This document shows, piece after piece, positions 43,294 to 53,008 of a stretch of 64,000 nt of DNA. The notes beneath the pieces are model-generated. The model searched no databases. It worked only from the letters and a program-made list of their open reading frames with translations, and had not been told where the DNA came from. The translations under genes were made by a program, and so were the position numbers. The number at the start of each line of letters is the position of its first letter. The stretch's first letter is position 1. The stretch is from CAVUPF01 sp963803755 (GTDB lineage: Bacteria > Actinomycetota > Thermoleophilia > Solirubrobacterales > 70-9), in the NCBI GenBank assembly GCA_963803755.1, contig CAWDNP010000003.1, forward strand, positions 1-64,000. Reading direction: 5' to 3'.

Positions 43294-44679
43294 ATGACCG
43301 GTAAGGACCACACTCCGGCCGCCAAGCAGGGCCCGAAGTCTCGGCGGTGGCGCCAACTGGCGAAGCTCGCCCGCGACCCCAAGCGGATGTGGCGCGAGCA
43401 CCGGCGGCTTACGATCGCCCTCGGAGTTGCCGCCGTCGCGCTGCTGGTCGGCATCCTCGTCGGCTATGAGCTGCTAAAGCGCCCACCGGACGTCCACAAC
43501 TCCAACGTCGCCTTCAAGCCGCAGAAACCGCCAAAGCCGAAGGCGAAGACGGTCAACTGGCCGATGTTCGGACTCAACCCGGCTCGCACCCGCTACCTGC
43601 CGGCGAAGGGGGTCAAGCCCCCCTACCGCCTGCTCTGGCACTACACGGAGCGCCCCCTGCTCGAGTTTCCCCCGGTCTATGCAAACGGCAAGCTCTACGC
43701 GGTCAACAACGACGGCAGCGCCTTTGCGCTGGACGCGGACACGGGCAAGGTGCTGTGGCAGCGCCGCATCGGCCTGCTCAACGCCTCCTCGCCCACCTAC
43801 TACAAGGAACGCCTCTACATCGTCAACCTCGTCCCCGGCCACGTGGTGAAGCTCGACGCGAGGACCGGCAGGGTCATCTGGAAGCGCGAACTGCCGGGCC
43901 GCGCAGAGTCCTCACCCCTGGTGATGGGCGACACCCTCTACTTCGGCTGCGAAGACAGCCAGCTCTTCGCGCTCAGCACCCGCAACGGCCACGAGCGCTG
44001 GGCGACGACCCTGGCTGGGCCGGTCAAGGCGGCCCCCGCCTATTACAAGGGGACCCTCTACGTCGGCGACTACGGAGGCGACATGAACGCGGTCGACGCC
44101 GGCACCGGCAAGCTGATCTGGCAGAGCGGCTCGCTCGGGAACGGGTTCGGCAGCGGGGGGGAGTTCTACTCGACCCCGGCGGTCGCATTCGGCCGCGTCT
44201 ACGCCGGCAACAACGACGGGCGCATCTACAGCTATGACCTCAAGAACGGGGCGCTCGCCTGGACCCACTCGACCGGCGGCTACGTCTACTCCGGCCCGAC
44301 CGTGGCCAGCACCCAGAACACGCCGCCCACCGTCTACATCGGTTCCTTTGACGGAAACATCTACGCGCTCAACGCGAGGAACGGCGAAACGCGCTGGGCG
44401 CACTCGGCCGGGGGGCAGGTGATCGGCTCGCTCTCGGCCGTCGGCGAAATCGTCTACGTGGCGGAGTTCACCACCGGCGGAACCAACGGCTATGACATGA
44501 AGACCGGCCGCCAGGTCTTTCACTACAAGACCGGCACCTACACGCCGGTGATCTCCGACGGCCGCCGCATCTACCTTGTCGGCTACTCGAGCATCAATGC
44601 TCTGCAGCCGTACAAGCCGAGGCCAAAGCCGGCGAGAAAGGCGCGGAACGCCAAGAGCCGCAAGGCCGCGAGCCCCTAG
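43294..44679 (+). CDS. Membrane-anchored PQQ-type beta-propeller protein (BamB-like fold)
   Basis: 461 residues. A basic cytosolic N-terminus (1-40) is followed by one membrane helix (LTIALGVAAVALLVGILVGYEL) and a Pro/Lys linker. The outside domain has repeated PQQ-like blades: YAVNNDGSAFALDADTGKVLWQ, LYIVNLVPGHVVKLDARTGRVIWK, LYFGCEDSQLFALSTRNGHERWA, LYVGDYGGDMNAVDAGTGKLIWQ, VYAGNNDGRIYSYDLKNGALAW and VYIGSFDGNIYALNARNGETRWA. No PQQ dehydrogenase catalytic residues are apparent, so it is likely a binding or scaffold protein. It ends with a basic tail (KPARKARNAKSRK). It faces a glycosidase gene. Confidence 0.9.
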   Translation: MTGKDHTPAAKQGPKSRRWRQLAKLARDPKRMWREHRRLTIALGVAAVALLVGILVGYELLKRPPDVHNSNVAFKPQKPPKPKAKTVNWPMFGLNPARTRYLPAKGVKPPYRLLWHYTERPLLEFPPVYANGKLYAVNNDGSAFALDADTGKVLWQRRIGLLNASSPTYYKERLYIVNLVPGHVVKLDARTGRVIWKRELPGRAESSPLVMGDTLYFGCEDSQLFALSTRNGHERWATTLAGPVKAAPAYYKGTLYVGDYGGDMNAVDAGTGKLIWQSGSLGNGFGSGGEFYSTPAVAFGRVYAGNNDGRIYSYDLKNGALAWTHSTGGYVYSGPTVASTQNTPPTVYIGSFDGNIYALNARNGETRWAHSAGGQVIGSLSAVGEIVYVAEFTTGGTNGYDMKTGRQVFHYKTGTYTPVISDGRRIYLVGYSSINALQPYKPRPKPARKARNAKSRKAASP

Positions 44680-44744
44680 CGCGAGCCTTCGACCAGCACC
44701 GAGGAGTAGCGGCCTCCGTCGCCAGGCTTCGTTGGGCCGCGAGG

Positions 44745-45828
44745 CTACGGGGCCAGCCCTCCCGGCGGCGGGGGAGGCGGCTTGGGGGGCGCGGGGGCGT
44801 AGGGCGGGAAGGTGGGCACGGAGAGCTGGCGTCGCAGCACCCCGAGGCTGGCCGGGAAGTTCTGGATCCGGTAGGGGTTGGAGCTGCCGAAGTCCTGGTA
44901 GTAGACGAGCATCTTGCAGCGAGGATGGCGCTTTGCCCAGACGAAGAGGCGCCTGACGAAGGCCGGGTCATCGCTGTTCTCGACCCCCCACTCGGTGAGC
45001 ACGAAGGGCTTGCCCTTGTATTGGTTATAGAGATGGGTCAGCGCCTTCCATTCAGGGAAGGGGGAGATAGAAATCGGTCCCGGTCCAGTCGGTGTAGGCG
45101 GCACCGGGGTAGAAGTTTTCCGGCCGATTCTGCTTTATCGCCGGCGAGCCGGTCGGCAGCGGGCTCCAGATCACCGCGATCGGCGCCGCCGGCAAGCCGG
45201 TCGGCAGCGCGCCGGTTTCGCTGCGCAGCGGCGGCAGCCCCGCCTTGGCGAGGCGGGCGTCGATCTTGGCGATCTTGCCGCCGCCGTGCAGGAGGATGTA
45301 CATGCGGCGGAAGGCCTGCCTGTACCAGTAGGGCCGGTGCCCGCCCCCGCGCAAGTTCCCTTCACAGTCATATGCGGCGTAGACGTTGAGGCAGCGGTTC
45401 GGCTCGCCCAGCGGCCGGATGTAGGCGCGAATCCCCTGCGAGAAGAACAAGTGGTTGAGTTCGATCAGGTAGGCGTCGCCGTAGCCCTGGGCAATCGCCC
45501 GCGGGGTGATCAGCTCGGCCCCGTCGTTGGTGTTGGCGGTGGAGATGTGGAGGATCGGGCGCGCTTCGGCGCTCTGCCAGCGTTTGATCGAGCCGGTCAG
45601 GTTGGTGCCCCAGGCCCGGAAGGTCTCGATCACGGCGGGGTGCTTGCCGACCGCTTCGGCGAATTCGCCGAACTGGCTGGAGACCCCGGTGTCTGAGACG
45701 CCGAAGAAGACCTGGCCGGCGGGGGGTTGTAGGAGGCCGGCGCTGGCCTCCGCCGCGACGCCCAGCGCCAGCGCGAACGCCGCGGCGATGGCGATGAGTA
45801 CCTTTGCCTTCCTTCGGACGCCGATCAC
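44745..45828 (-). CDS. Secreted GH26/GH39-like glycosidase, one frameshift
   Basis: GTG 45828, preceded by AAGGAG, begins a signal peptide (RRKAKVLIAIAAAFALALGVAAEASA). The barrel has FFGVSDTGVSSQFGEF, the likely acid/base Glu in YIRPLGEPNR and the nucleophile Glu in FVLTEWGVEN. The first frame stops at TDFYLPLP. The second starts DFYSPFPEWKALTHLYNQYKG. One extra base in the G5 run at 45060-45064 accounts for the break, and the restored length is 360. The C-terminus is Pro-rich. Assignment to a glycoside hydrolase clan is from the two Glu motifs; the family number is uncertain (GH26 preferred). Confidence 0.8.
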
Positions 45829-45847
45829 CTCCCACTCCTTCGACTGG

Positions 45848-47326
45848 ATGGCCCTCCTCACCTCCCCCAACACGCCGAGAGCCAAATGGTTCTTCTGGGC
45901 GGTAATCGGGCTCACCGCGCTAGGGGCGTCGATCCGCTTCTCGACCTTGGGGCTACAGAGCTACCGCCACGACGAGGCGGTTACCGCGGGGCGTGTCCTT
46001 TCCTCCAGCCTGTCCCAGACGATGCACCAGGTCTGGGCTGGCGAGTCCACCCCGCCGCTCTACTACTTCCTGGCCTGGCTTTGGATGCACCCCTTCGGCG
46101 TGCACGAAGTCGGCCTGCGCTCGCTCTCGGCGCTGTTCGGGACGGCCACGATCCCGGTCGCCTACCTGATCGGGCGGGAGCTGATCGGCCGCCGCACCGG
46201 CATCGCTCTCGCGGCGATCGTCGCCGTCAACCCGATGCTGGTCTGGTACTCCCAGGACGCGCGCGCCTACGCGCTGCTCGTCCTGCTCAGTTCGGTTGCC
46301 CTGCTCTTCTTCCTGCGCGCCCGGCGCACCGCGTCGGTGCGCGACCTCGCCTGGTGGGCGCTCTTCTCGGCCCTCGCCCTCGCCACCCACTACTTCGCCT
46401 TCTTCCCGCTGGTGATCGAGGCCGTCTGGCTGGCGCTCACCGTGCGGCCACTGCGGCGGCCCCTCGTGGCGCTTGGCGGTGTCGCCTTGGCCGCTGCGGC
46501 GCTCGCCCCGATCGCCCTGCACCAGGCGGCCGGCAAGAACAACAACTGGATCGCCACCTTCGGCATGGCCGGAAGGTTGCGTGAGACCGGGATCAGCTTC
46601 TTCGTCGGCGAGGCGGGCCTGCTCAAACACGCATTGGCGCCGATGGCGCTGTTTGCGGCCGCCCTTGCCCTGTTGGCGCTGCGCGGCGGAGCGCGGGAGA
46701 AGCGGGGAGCAGCCGTGGCCCTGGTGATCGGCGGCGGCAGCATCCTGATCGCGCTCGCCTTCGCCGCGGCGGGCCAGGACTACGTCCTAGACCGCAACCT
46801 GTTGCCGGCGCTGATCCCTCTGGCGCTCCTCGGCGCCGCCGGCATCGCTGCGCCGCGGTCCGGCCGGCTGGGGATCGCGGTAGGGGTCGGGCTGGTCGCC
46901 TACTTCCTCGCCTTCTGCGTGTACTCGGATTTCCGCCCTGCTCTGCAGCGCGAAGACTGGCGCACGGTGGCGAGCGCGATCGGCCCGCCGCGCCGCCCGC
47001 GGGCGATCCTCGTCTGGGAACAGGGAGATGAACCGCTCGCCTTCTACATCGGGGCGGGGGAGACCCGGGTCATGCCGAGGCAATGGCGCCCGGCGCCGCG
47101 CGCGGTGAGCGAGGTCGACGTGGTCAGCGGCCGTCCGCCTCCCCCCGGCGCCCGCAGCTCCTTGCCGCCCAGCTTCCATCTGGTGCAGCGGAGCACCCTC
47201 GGTCAGATGACCCTGACCCGCTACCGCGCGGCCCGCCCGCAGCGCCTGGGCTGGGACAGGGTCATCCACAACTTCACCGGCTACCGCAATAACGCCGTGC
47301 TGCTCGACCGCCCGCGCGGCGGCTGA
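45848..47326 (+). CDS. GT-C glycosyltransferase (PMT/ArnT-like, dolichyl-phosphate-mannose type)
   Basis: 492 residues with 11-12 membrane helices. The first helix leads into LQSYRHDEAVTAGRVL, with the Asp-Glu pair of GT-C enzymes in the first outer loop. TPPLYYFLAWLWMHPFG, LSALFGTATIPVAYLIGREL and WYSQDARAYALLVLLS follow the PMT_2/GT39 pattern. The C-terminal extracytoplasmic segment is short. Such enzymes move sugars from polyprenyl phosphate to surface acceptors. ATG 45848 lies only 19 bases from the divergent glycosidase start, so longer frames on the plus strand are shadows, but one gene may begin further in. Confidence 0.88.
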   Translation: MALLTSPNTPRAKWFFWAVIGLTALGASIRFSTLGLQSYRHDEAVTAGRVLSSSLSQTMHQVWAGESTPPLYYFLAWLWMHPFGVHEVGLRSLSALFGTATIPVAYLIGRELIGRRTGIALAAIVAVNPMLVWYSQDARAYALLVLLSSVALLFFLRARRTASVRDLAWWALFSALALATHYFAFFPLVIEAVWLALTVRPLRRPLVALGGVALAAAALAPIALHQAAGKNNNWIATFGMAGRLRETGISFFVGEAGLLKHALAPMALFAAALALLALRGGAREKRGAAVALVIGGGSILIALAFAAAGQDYVLDRNLLPALIPLALLGAAGIAAPRSGRLGIAVGVGLVAYFLAFCVYSDFRPALQREDWRTVASAIGPPRRPRAILVWEQGDEPLAFYIGAGETRVMPRQWRPAPRAVSEVDVVSGRPPPPGARSSLPPSFHLVQRSTLGQMTLTRYRAARPQRLGWDRVIHNFTGYRNNAVLLDRPRGG

Positions 47327-47503
47327 GCGTCGGGCCCGCCGCCAAAACCAGCAGCTCTCAGCTGTGGTTCGAGGGTCGGAACCAGATCCCACCGCCCTCG
47401 TCGCCGAGCGCCTGGTCCGCGAGATGTCACAGCATCTCCCTGCGTTGAGCCACCTGACCGACGGGGCGAGTCCGCCCGTGCCGAGTCGGCCCTATCGACA
47501 GCG

Positions 47504-49061
47504 TCAGGCGGTGGGATCGAGGTGTGCAGCGACTACCGACAGCACTTCGGGGGCGTACTTGGAGATGAAGCTGGGGCCGACGCCGCGGATCGCGCCGAGG
47601 CACGACTCATCGCCGGGGCGAGTGGCGGCGATTGCCTTCAAGGTGCTGTCGTGGGCGATCGTGAAGGCCGGCTTGTCGCCAGCGGTCTCCCTGCGCCACG
47701 CTCGCAGCGCCTCAAAGAGCGGGGCATCGGCGGGGGAGAGGTCCAGGGTGGAGGCCGGCGGGCCGGCTCTTCCGGGGTGGCGCGCGGGGCGAGCCTTGAC
47801 CGTCTCGGGGTCTGGCAGCCAGCTCTCGGGATCGCAGACGTCACAGCAGCGGCCCAGCGGCCGGCCGGCCTCGCGGTCGCTGAAGTGGTCGAGCAGGCGC
47901 CGTTCTCCTGCACCGCTCCGAGTAGATGAAGGATTTGATTACCCGGTAGGCGCGCCAGCCGCGCTCGTGAGCGATCGCCAGTTCGGGATCGCCGCTTCGC
48001 TGCTCGTTGAAGCGGACCAGCCGTCCTAGGTCGGAGCGCATCGCCAGCAGGACCGCTTTGGCCGGCAGGCCGTCGCGCCCCGCCCGCCCCGCCTCCTGGT
48101 AGTAGGCCTCGACGCTAGTCGGGATCGCCATGTGCCAGACCGAGCGCACGTCAGCCTTATCGACTCCCATTCCGAAGGCGTTGGTGGCGACCACGACCTC
48201 GGCCTCGCCGCTCATGAACCGCTGCTGGGCCTCGGTGCGCTCCTCGGCCTCCATCCCGGCGTGGTAGGCGACTGCGCGCAGGCCGGTGGCGCGTAGCGCC
48301 TCGGCGACATCGTCGGTATCGCGCCGGGTGCCGCAGTAGACGATCGCCGGCCGGTTCTCGGTCTCGGTCAGCCCCCATTCGAGCAGAGCCAGCCGCCGCG
48401 CCTTCGACCCCTTCCCCTCCAGCCGCACGACGTCGAAGGAGAGGTTGGGCCGGTCAAAGCCCGAGCGGACCTCGAGCGGGTCGCGCATCTCAAAGCGGGC
48501 CGCGATCTCGGCCGCCACCGCCTTGGTCGCCGTCGCCGTGCAGGCCATCACCGTCGGCCGGCCGAGCCGCTCGGCGATCTGGGGGAGGCGCAGGTAGTCG
48601 GGCCGGAAGTCGTGCCCCCACTCAGAGACACAGTGCGCCTCATCGACCGCGAGCAGGTCGATCCGCCGCCGCCCGATCGCCTCAAGGAAGACGGTCGAGC
48701 CGAACCGCTCCGGTGAGCAGTAGACGATCCGCGCCTCGCCGCCGCGGACCTGCGCCAGGGCGCCTCGCACCGCTTCCTCGCTCATTCCTGAGGAGATCAT
48801 CGCCACTGGGTGGCCAGCGCCGCTGAGGCGACGCCACTGGTCGTTGATCAGCGCGATCAGCGGGCTGACGACGATCGTCAGGTCCTCCGAGGCCAGCCCG
48901 GGTAGCTGGTAGCAGAGGCTCTTGCCGCCCCCGGTCGGCATCACGACCAGCGAGTCGCGACCCCCCAGCGCCGCCTCTACCGCCTCGCGCTGCCCCGGCC
49001 GAAAGCGCGCGAAACCGAGCTGTTTGAGCAGCGCATCGGCTCGGTCTGAGGTCACGGGCAT
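47504..49061 (-). CDS. recQ: RecQ-family DNA helicase, one frameshift
   Basis: From GTG/ATG 49061: GFARFRPGQREAVEAAL (motif 0), VVMPTGGGKSLCYQLP (Walker A), AVDEAHCVSEWGHDFRPDY (DEAH), TATA and YYQEAGRAGRDGLPAKA (motif VI). The frame is lost after YSERCR at 47902-47911. Dropping one A restores ERRLLDHFSDREAGRPLGRCCDVCDPESW, the RecQ zinc site, and an HRDC-like end (LGAIRGVGPSFISKYAPEVLSVV) to TGA 47504. Restored length is 518 residues, a normal short RecQ with zinc and HRDC domains. RecQ unwinds DNA 3'-5' in recombination and repair. Confidence 0.92.
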
Positions 49062-49239
49062 CGACCCAGGTTATGCCTCGGGGTGAAAGTCGGTCTGCGG
49101 CTGAGCTTTCAGGTGAGCCGCGAGGAGGGAATGGCGCACGAGGATCGCGCCGCGCCCGGTCTCATGGCTGGCTAAAACCGGCGCTCTGCGGTGGCGAAAT
49201 TGGGAAGGAGCAGCGGCGGACCATCTGCCGCCTCTCTCG

Positions 49240-50646
49240 CTACGGCAGCCAGGGCTCGTTCCACTGGCAGATGCCGCGGGTGAGGCCCTTGGACTCCTCC
49301 GGCCCCCACGTGCGGGGCTCATACGGGTGAACCGGGCCCGGCTCGGTGAGCAGCGGCTGGACGATCCGCCAGGTCTCCTCGACTGCGTCCTCGCGGGTGA
49401 AGAGCTGGCTGCGCCCGTGCAGGGCGTCGTCGAGCAGTCGCTCGTAGGGCTCGGGGTCCTCGCCCGGCACTTTCTCAAACAGCACCTCGAGGTCGGCGGG
49501 CTCGAAGGCCTCGGTGCCTGCCTTCTTGGCGAGGAAGCGCAGCCGGGCGCCGGGCTTGGGGTCGATCCGGATGGTCATCTGGTTCTGCCCCGGGCGCTTG
49601 CTTGAGCCCACCCCCAGTGGCGGCGGGCGCTTGAAGGCGACGCTTACCTCGGTCGTCCTCATCGGCATCTCCTTGCCGGCCCGGATGAAGAACGGGACGC
49701 CGCTCCAGCGCCAGTTGTCGATCTCAAGCTCCAGCGCCACGAAGGTCTCCGTGGTCGAGTCCTTCGCGACCCCTTTGACGTCGAGATAGCCGTCGTATTG
49801 CCCGCGAACGTAGCGCTCGGGGTTGGCGCTGCACACCGCTTTGAACAGCTCCAGCTTCTTGTCGCGGACGGAGTCGGGGTGGTTGGCGGTCGGCGGCTCC
49901 ATTGCGACCAGGGCTAGCACCTGGAGGATGTGGTTTTGGACGACGTCGCGCAGGGTGCCGACCGGGTCATAGAAGCGGCCGCGATCGGAGACGCCGAAGT
50001 CCTCAGCCATCGTCATCTGCACGTGGGAGACGTGCTCGCGGTTCCAGACCGGCTCCAGCAGGGAGTTGGCGAAGCGCAGGTAGGCGATGTCCATCACCGG
50101 CTCCTTGCCGAGGAAGTGGTCGATCCGCAGGATCTGCTCCTCGCCCAGCACCTCGTGCAGCTCCGCGTTTAAGGCCATCGCCGAGGCGAGGTCGTGGCCG
50201 AAGGGCTTCTCGATCACCACCCGGGCGTTTCGCGTCAGGTTCGCCTCGCCGAGGCCGCGCACCACGGTGGCGAACAGCGAGGGGGGCACCTCGAGGTAGA
50301 AGACCGGCCGCTTCGCCTTGCCGATTACTTTGCCGAGGCGCTTGAAGGTGTCGGGGTCCGCGTAGTCGCCCTGGACGTAGGAGATCCGCTCCGCGAGGCG
50401 GGCGAAGACGTCCTCGTCGGGATCAGCGACCGTCTCCGCGATCGCCTCGCGGGCGTGTTCGAGCAGCCGCTCGACGTCCCAGTCATCGATCGCCACGCCG
50501 ACGATCGGGCAGCCCAGCTTGCCCCGCGACTCCAGCCTGTACAGCGCTCGGAAGGTCATTTTCTTCGCCAGGTCGCCGGTGATGCCGAAGATCGTCAGCA
50601 CGTCTGCCGCCCCGTCATCGGCGCGCTTGGCTGTCCGCTTCGCCAT
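49240..50646 (-). CDS. zwf: Glucose-6-phosphate dehydrogenase
   Basis: 468 residues. FGITGDLAKKMTFRALYRLE binds NAD(P); EKPFGHDL and the active-site RIDHFLGKEPV with catalytic His follow, then EPVWNREHVSHVQMTMAEDFGV and FFIRAGKEMPMRTTEV. The G-x-x-GDLA-x-K pattern is standard except that the loop Pro is replaced. It oxidises glucose-6-phosphate to 6-phosphogluconolactone, the entry of the oxidative pentose-phosphate pathway. It is divergent from gnd with 37 bases between starts, so a shared promoter region serves both. Stop at 49240-49242. Confidence 0.97.
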   Translation of the reverse strand: MAKRTAKRADDGAADVLTIFGITGDLAKKMTFRALYRLESRGKLGCPIVGVAIDDWDVERLLEHAREAIAETVADPDEDVFARLAERISYVQGDYADPDTFKRLGKVIGKAKRPVFYLEVPPSLFATVVRGLGEANLTRNARVVIEKPFGHDLASAMALNAELHEVLGEEQILRIDHFLGKEPVMDIAYLRFANSLLEPVWNREHVSHVQMTMAEDFGVSDRGRFYDPVGTLRDVVQNHILQVLALVAMEPPTANHPDSVRDKKLELFKAVCSANPERYVRGQYDGYLDVKGVAKDSTTETFVALELEIDNWRWSGVPFFIRAGKEMPMRTTEVSVAFKRPPPLGVGSSKRPGQNQMTIRIDPKPGARLRFLAKKAGTEAFEPADLEVLFEKVPGEDPEPYERLLDDALHGRSQLFTREDAVEETWRIVQPLLTEPGPVHPYEPRTWGPEESKGLTRGICQWNEPWLP

Positions 50647-50683
50647 CGGCCCGCAGGCTATCCGAGTGCCGTAGGGTTAGAGC

Positions 50684-51700
50684 ATGGAGCTGGGAATCGT
50701 CGGCCTCGGCCGCATGGGAGCCAACATGGCCCGGCGGCTGATGGGCGACGGCCACCGGATCGTCGCCTACGACGTCAACTCCGCGGCGGTCTCCGAGCTG
50801 GCCGGCGAGGGCGCCGAGGGGGCCGCCTCACTGCAGGAGCTGGCCTCGAAGTTGAGCGCCCCGCGCGCCGTCTGGGTGATGGTCCCCTCGGGGGAGATCA
50901 CCGAGCAGACGGTCGAGAGGGTGGCCGCGGTGCTCGAGCGCGGCGATGCGATCGTCGACGGCGGCAACTCCTACTACCGCGACGACATCCGCCGTGCCAC
51001 GATGCTTAAGGAGAAGGGGATCGACTTTATCGACTGCGGTACCAGCGGCGGCGTCTTTGGTCTGAAGCGCGGCTACTGCCTGATGATCGGCGGCCCCGAC
51101 GGAGCGGTGCAGAGGCTCGATCCGATCTTCGCTTCGCTGGCGCCTGGGGTCGAGTCCGCCTCGCGCACACCGGGCCGCAGCGGCGAGCCGTCCCCCTCAG
51201 AGAACGGCTACCTGCACTGCGGGCCCAGCGGCGCCGGGCACTTCGTGAAGATGGTCCACAACGGGATCGAGTACGGGATGATGGCCGCCTACGCGGAGGG
51301 GCTGAACATCCTGCGCAACGCCAACGCCGGCAAGCAAAAGCGCGAGGACGACGCCGAGACCGCGCCGATGGAGCAGCCCGAGTACTACCAATACGAGATC
51401 GACCTGCCCGAGGTCGCCGAGGTCTGGCGACGCGGCAGCGTGATCGGCTCCTGGCTGCTCGACCTGACCGCGGCGGCGATGAGCGAATCACCCGACCTCT
51501 CCGACTTCGCCGGGCGGGTCTCGGACTCCGGCGAGGGTCGCTGGACCTCGATCGCCGCGATCGATGAGGGTGTCCCCTCGCCGGTCCTCACCACCGCCCT
51601 GTATGAGCGCTTCTCCTCGCGCGGGCTCGACGACTTCGCCGACAAGGTGCTCTCGGCGATGCGCAAGCAGTTCGGCGGCCACGACGAGAAGAGGCAGTGA
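50684..51700 (+). CDS. gnd: 6-phosphogluconate dehydrogenase, short (NAD-type) form
   Basis: 338 residues, the short class rather than the 470-residue NADP form. MELGIVGLGRMGANMARRL binds the dinucleotide; the catalytic region includes DGGNSYYRDDIRRA, DCGTSGGVFGLKRGYCLMIGG and GPSGAGHFVKMVHNGIEYGMM with Lys and Asn. A KRED/EQPEYYQYEID insertion is a lineage feature. It decarboxylates 6-phosphogluconate to ribulose-5-phosphate. It forms an operon with pgl (26 bases apart) and is divergent from zwf, so the three oxidative-branch steps are encoded together. Confidence 0.97.
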   Translation: MELGIVGLGRMGANMARRLMGDGHRIVAYDVNSAAVSELAGEGAEGAASLQELASKLSAPRAVWVMVPSGEITEQTVERVAAVLERGDAIVDGGNSYYRDDIRRATMLKEKGIDFIDCGTSGGVFGLKRGYCLMIGGPDGAVQRLDPIFASLAPGVESASRTPGRSGEPSPSENGYLHCGPSGAGHFVKMVHNGIEYGMMAAYAEGLNILRNANAGKQKREDDAETAPMEQPEYYQYEIDLPEVAEVWRRGSVIGSWLLDLTAAAMSESPDLSDFAGRVSDSGEGRWTSIAAIDEGVPSPVLTTALYERFSSRGLDDFADKVLSAMRKQFGGHDEKRQ

Positions 51701-51725
51701 GCGCGGCGCGGGTCGGGAGAGGCCC

Positions 51726-52400
51726 GTGGGCATAGACCTCGAGGTCGTCGCCGACGAACGGGCGGCGGCGCGGCGCTGCGCGGAGCTGATCGCCGCCGCG
51801 GGCCGGGCGGCAGTGGCGGAGCGCGGCTCGTTCTCGCTGGCGATGAGCGGCGGGCGCTCGCCCTGGGCAATGCTGGCGATCCTCGGCGAGATGGAGGAGA
51901 TGCCGTGGCCCGAGACCGAGCTGTTCCAGGTCGACGAGCGGATCGCCTCGCCCGGTAGCGAGGACCGCAACCTCACCCACCTCGTGCTGGGGCTCTCGAT
52001 CGAGCACCAGTCCGTGCTGCGGCCGATGCCGGTCACCCAGCGCGATCTCGACGGCGCCGCTAGCGAATACGAAAGCGGGTTGCCCGAGCGCCTTGACCTC
52101 GTCCACCTCGGCCTCGGCCCCGACGGCCACACCGCCTCTCTGGTCCCCGGCGACCCGGTGCTCGAGGTCGCCGACCGTCGCGTCGCCCTCACCGAGACTG
52201 CCTACCAGGGTTACCGTCGCATGACCCTCACCTACCCAGCCCTGGCAGAGGCCCGCCAGATCGTCTGGCTGATCACCGGCGCCGAGAAGCAGGACCCCCT
52301 GACCAGGCTCCTGGCAGCCGACCCCATGATCCCCGCCGGTCGGGTCGAGAACGACGAGATGACCGCGGTAGTCGACGAAGCCGCCGCGCCGCCTTCCTGA
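51726..52400 (+). CDS. pgl: 6-phosphogluconolactonase
   Basis: 224 residues from GTG 51726. AERGSFSLAMSGGRSPWAML, the VDERI motif, and HLGLGPDGHTASLVPG with the catalytic His are typical of DevB-type lactonases; ITGAEKQDPLTRLL ends the domain. It hydrolyses 6-phosphogluconolactone. GGGAGA at 51715-51720 supports the GTG. It follows gnd in the same operon and converges with the nucleotidyltransferase gene (14 bases between stops). Confidence 0.95.
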   Translation: MGIDLEVVADERAAARRCAELIAAAGRAAVAERGSFSLAMSGGRSPWAMLAILGEMEEMPWPETELFQVDERIASPGSEDRNLTHLVLGLSIEHQSVLRPMPVTQRDLDGAASEYESGLPERLDLVHLGLGPDGHTASLVPGDPVLEVADRRVALTETAYQGYRRMTLTYPALAEARQIVWLITGAEKQDPLTRLLAADPMIPAGRVENDEMTAVVDEAAAPPS

Positions 52401-52414
52401 GGCGACCCGACGCC

Positions 52415-53008
52415 CTACTCGTTGATCGCCAGCGCGGCCTTCAGCTCTTCAAGGCGCTGCAAGCGCAGATCCCTCCCGCCGACCATCCGCTTCAGCCAGC
52501 CTTCGATCTCGGCGATGTCGAGGTCGTCGGTCGCAACCAGCATCTGCTCGATGTCCAGCCAGTCCTTCGGGCGGTCGAACATCGCCTTGCAGACGGCGAG
52601 GTGCTCCGGTGACAGGATCGGCAGCGTCGTCCCCGCAAACGGGACGCGGCGGGCCTCTTTGCGCATCTCGTTGTGGATCTCGTCATATGCGAAGAAGAGA
52701 TCGACGGGATTGTCTCCCCACCACAGCCTGCACTGCCTGTCCCGCTGGAGCGCTGTGGGGTCCAGCCCTCCGGCATCCACTCCCAGTGGTCTCAGCGCGT
52801 CGATCACTTCCCGCCATCGTTCGCTGGGGACGAAGACGTTGAGGTCGATGTCGATCGTTGCTCGCGGCTCGGCGTAGTAGGCGAGGGCCAGGGCCCCCCC
52901 AACCGCGTGGGGAAACTTCGCATTGCGAAGTTGCTTGTGAACGGCGATGACCTTGTCCGGGAGCGAGAGCTCGGCGCCGTGTGGGCCTTGCGGGACCGAG
53001 TCGGTCAC
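52415..53008 (-). CDS. Nucleotidyltransferase-fold protein (MNT/AbiEii-like)
   Basis: 197 residues from GTG 53008. HAVGGALALAYYAEPRATIDIDL contains the NTase GG...DxD metal site and PVDLFFAYDEI the third Asp, so the catalytic triad is intact. The C-terminal helical half (LAVCKAMFDRPKDWLDIEQML) includes a R-x-K-D-x-x-D pattern seen in nucleotidyltransferase toxins and tRNA-modifying NTases. Its GTG overlaps the stop of the upstream partner gene (GTGA), so the two are coupled. The layout resembles toxin-antitoxin pairs, but no established family can be named with certainty. It lies downstream of rpiA on the same strand. Confidence 0.8.
   Translation of the reverse strand: MTDSVPQGPHGAELSLPDKVIAVHKQLRNAKFPHAVGGALALAYYAEPRATIDIDLNVFVPSERWREVIDALRPLGVDAGGLDPTALQRDRQCRLWWGDNPVDLFFAYDEIHNEMRKEARRVPFAGTTLPILSPEHLAVCKAMFDRPKDWLDIEQMLVATDDLDIAEIEGWLKRMVGGRDLRLQRLEELKAALAINE

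Noticed and set aside
43103..43297. 64-codon frame before the PQQ-type gene
   Set aside because: Lacks a start signal and overlaps the next gene start; only a short beta-like run supports it.
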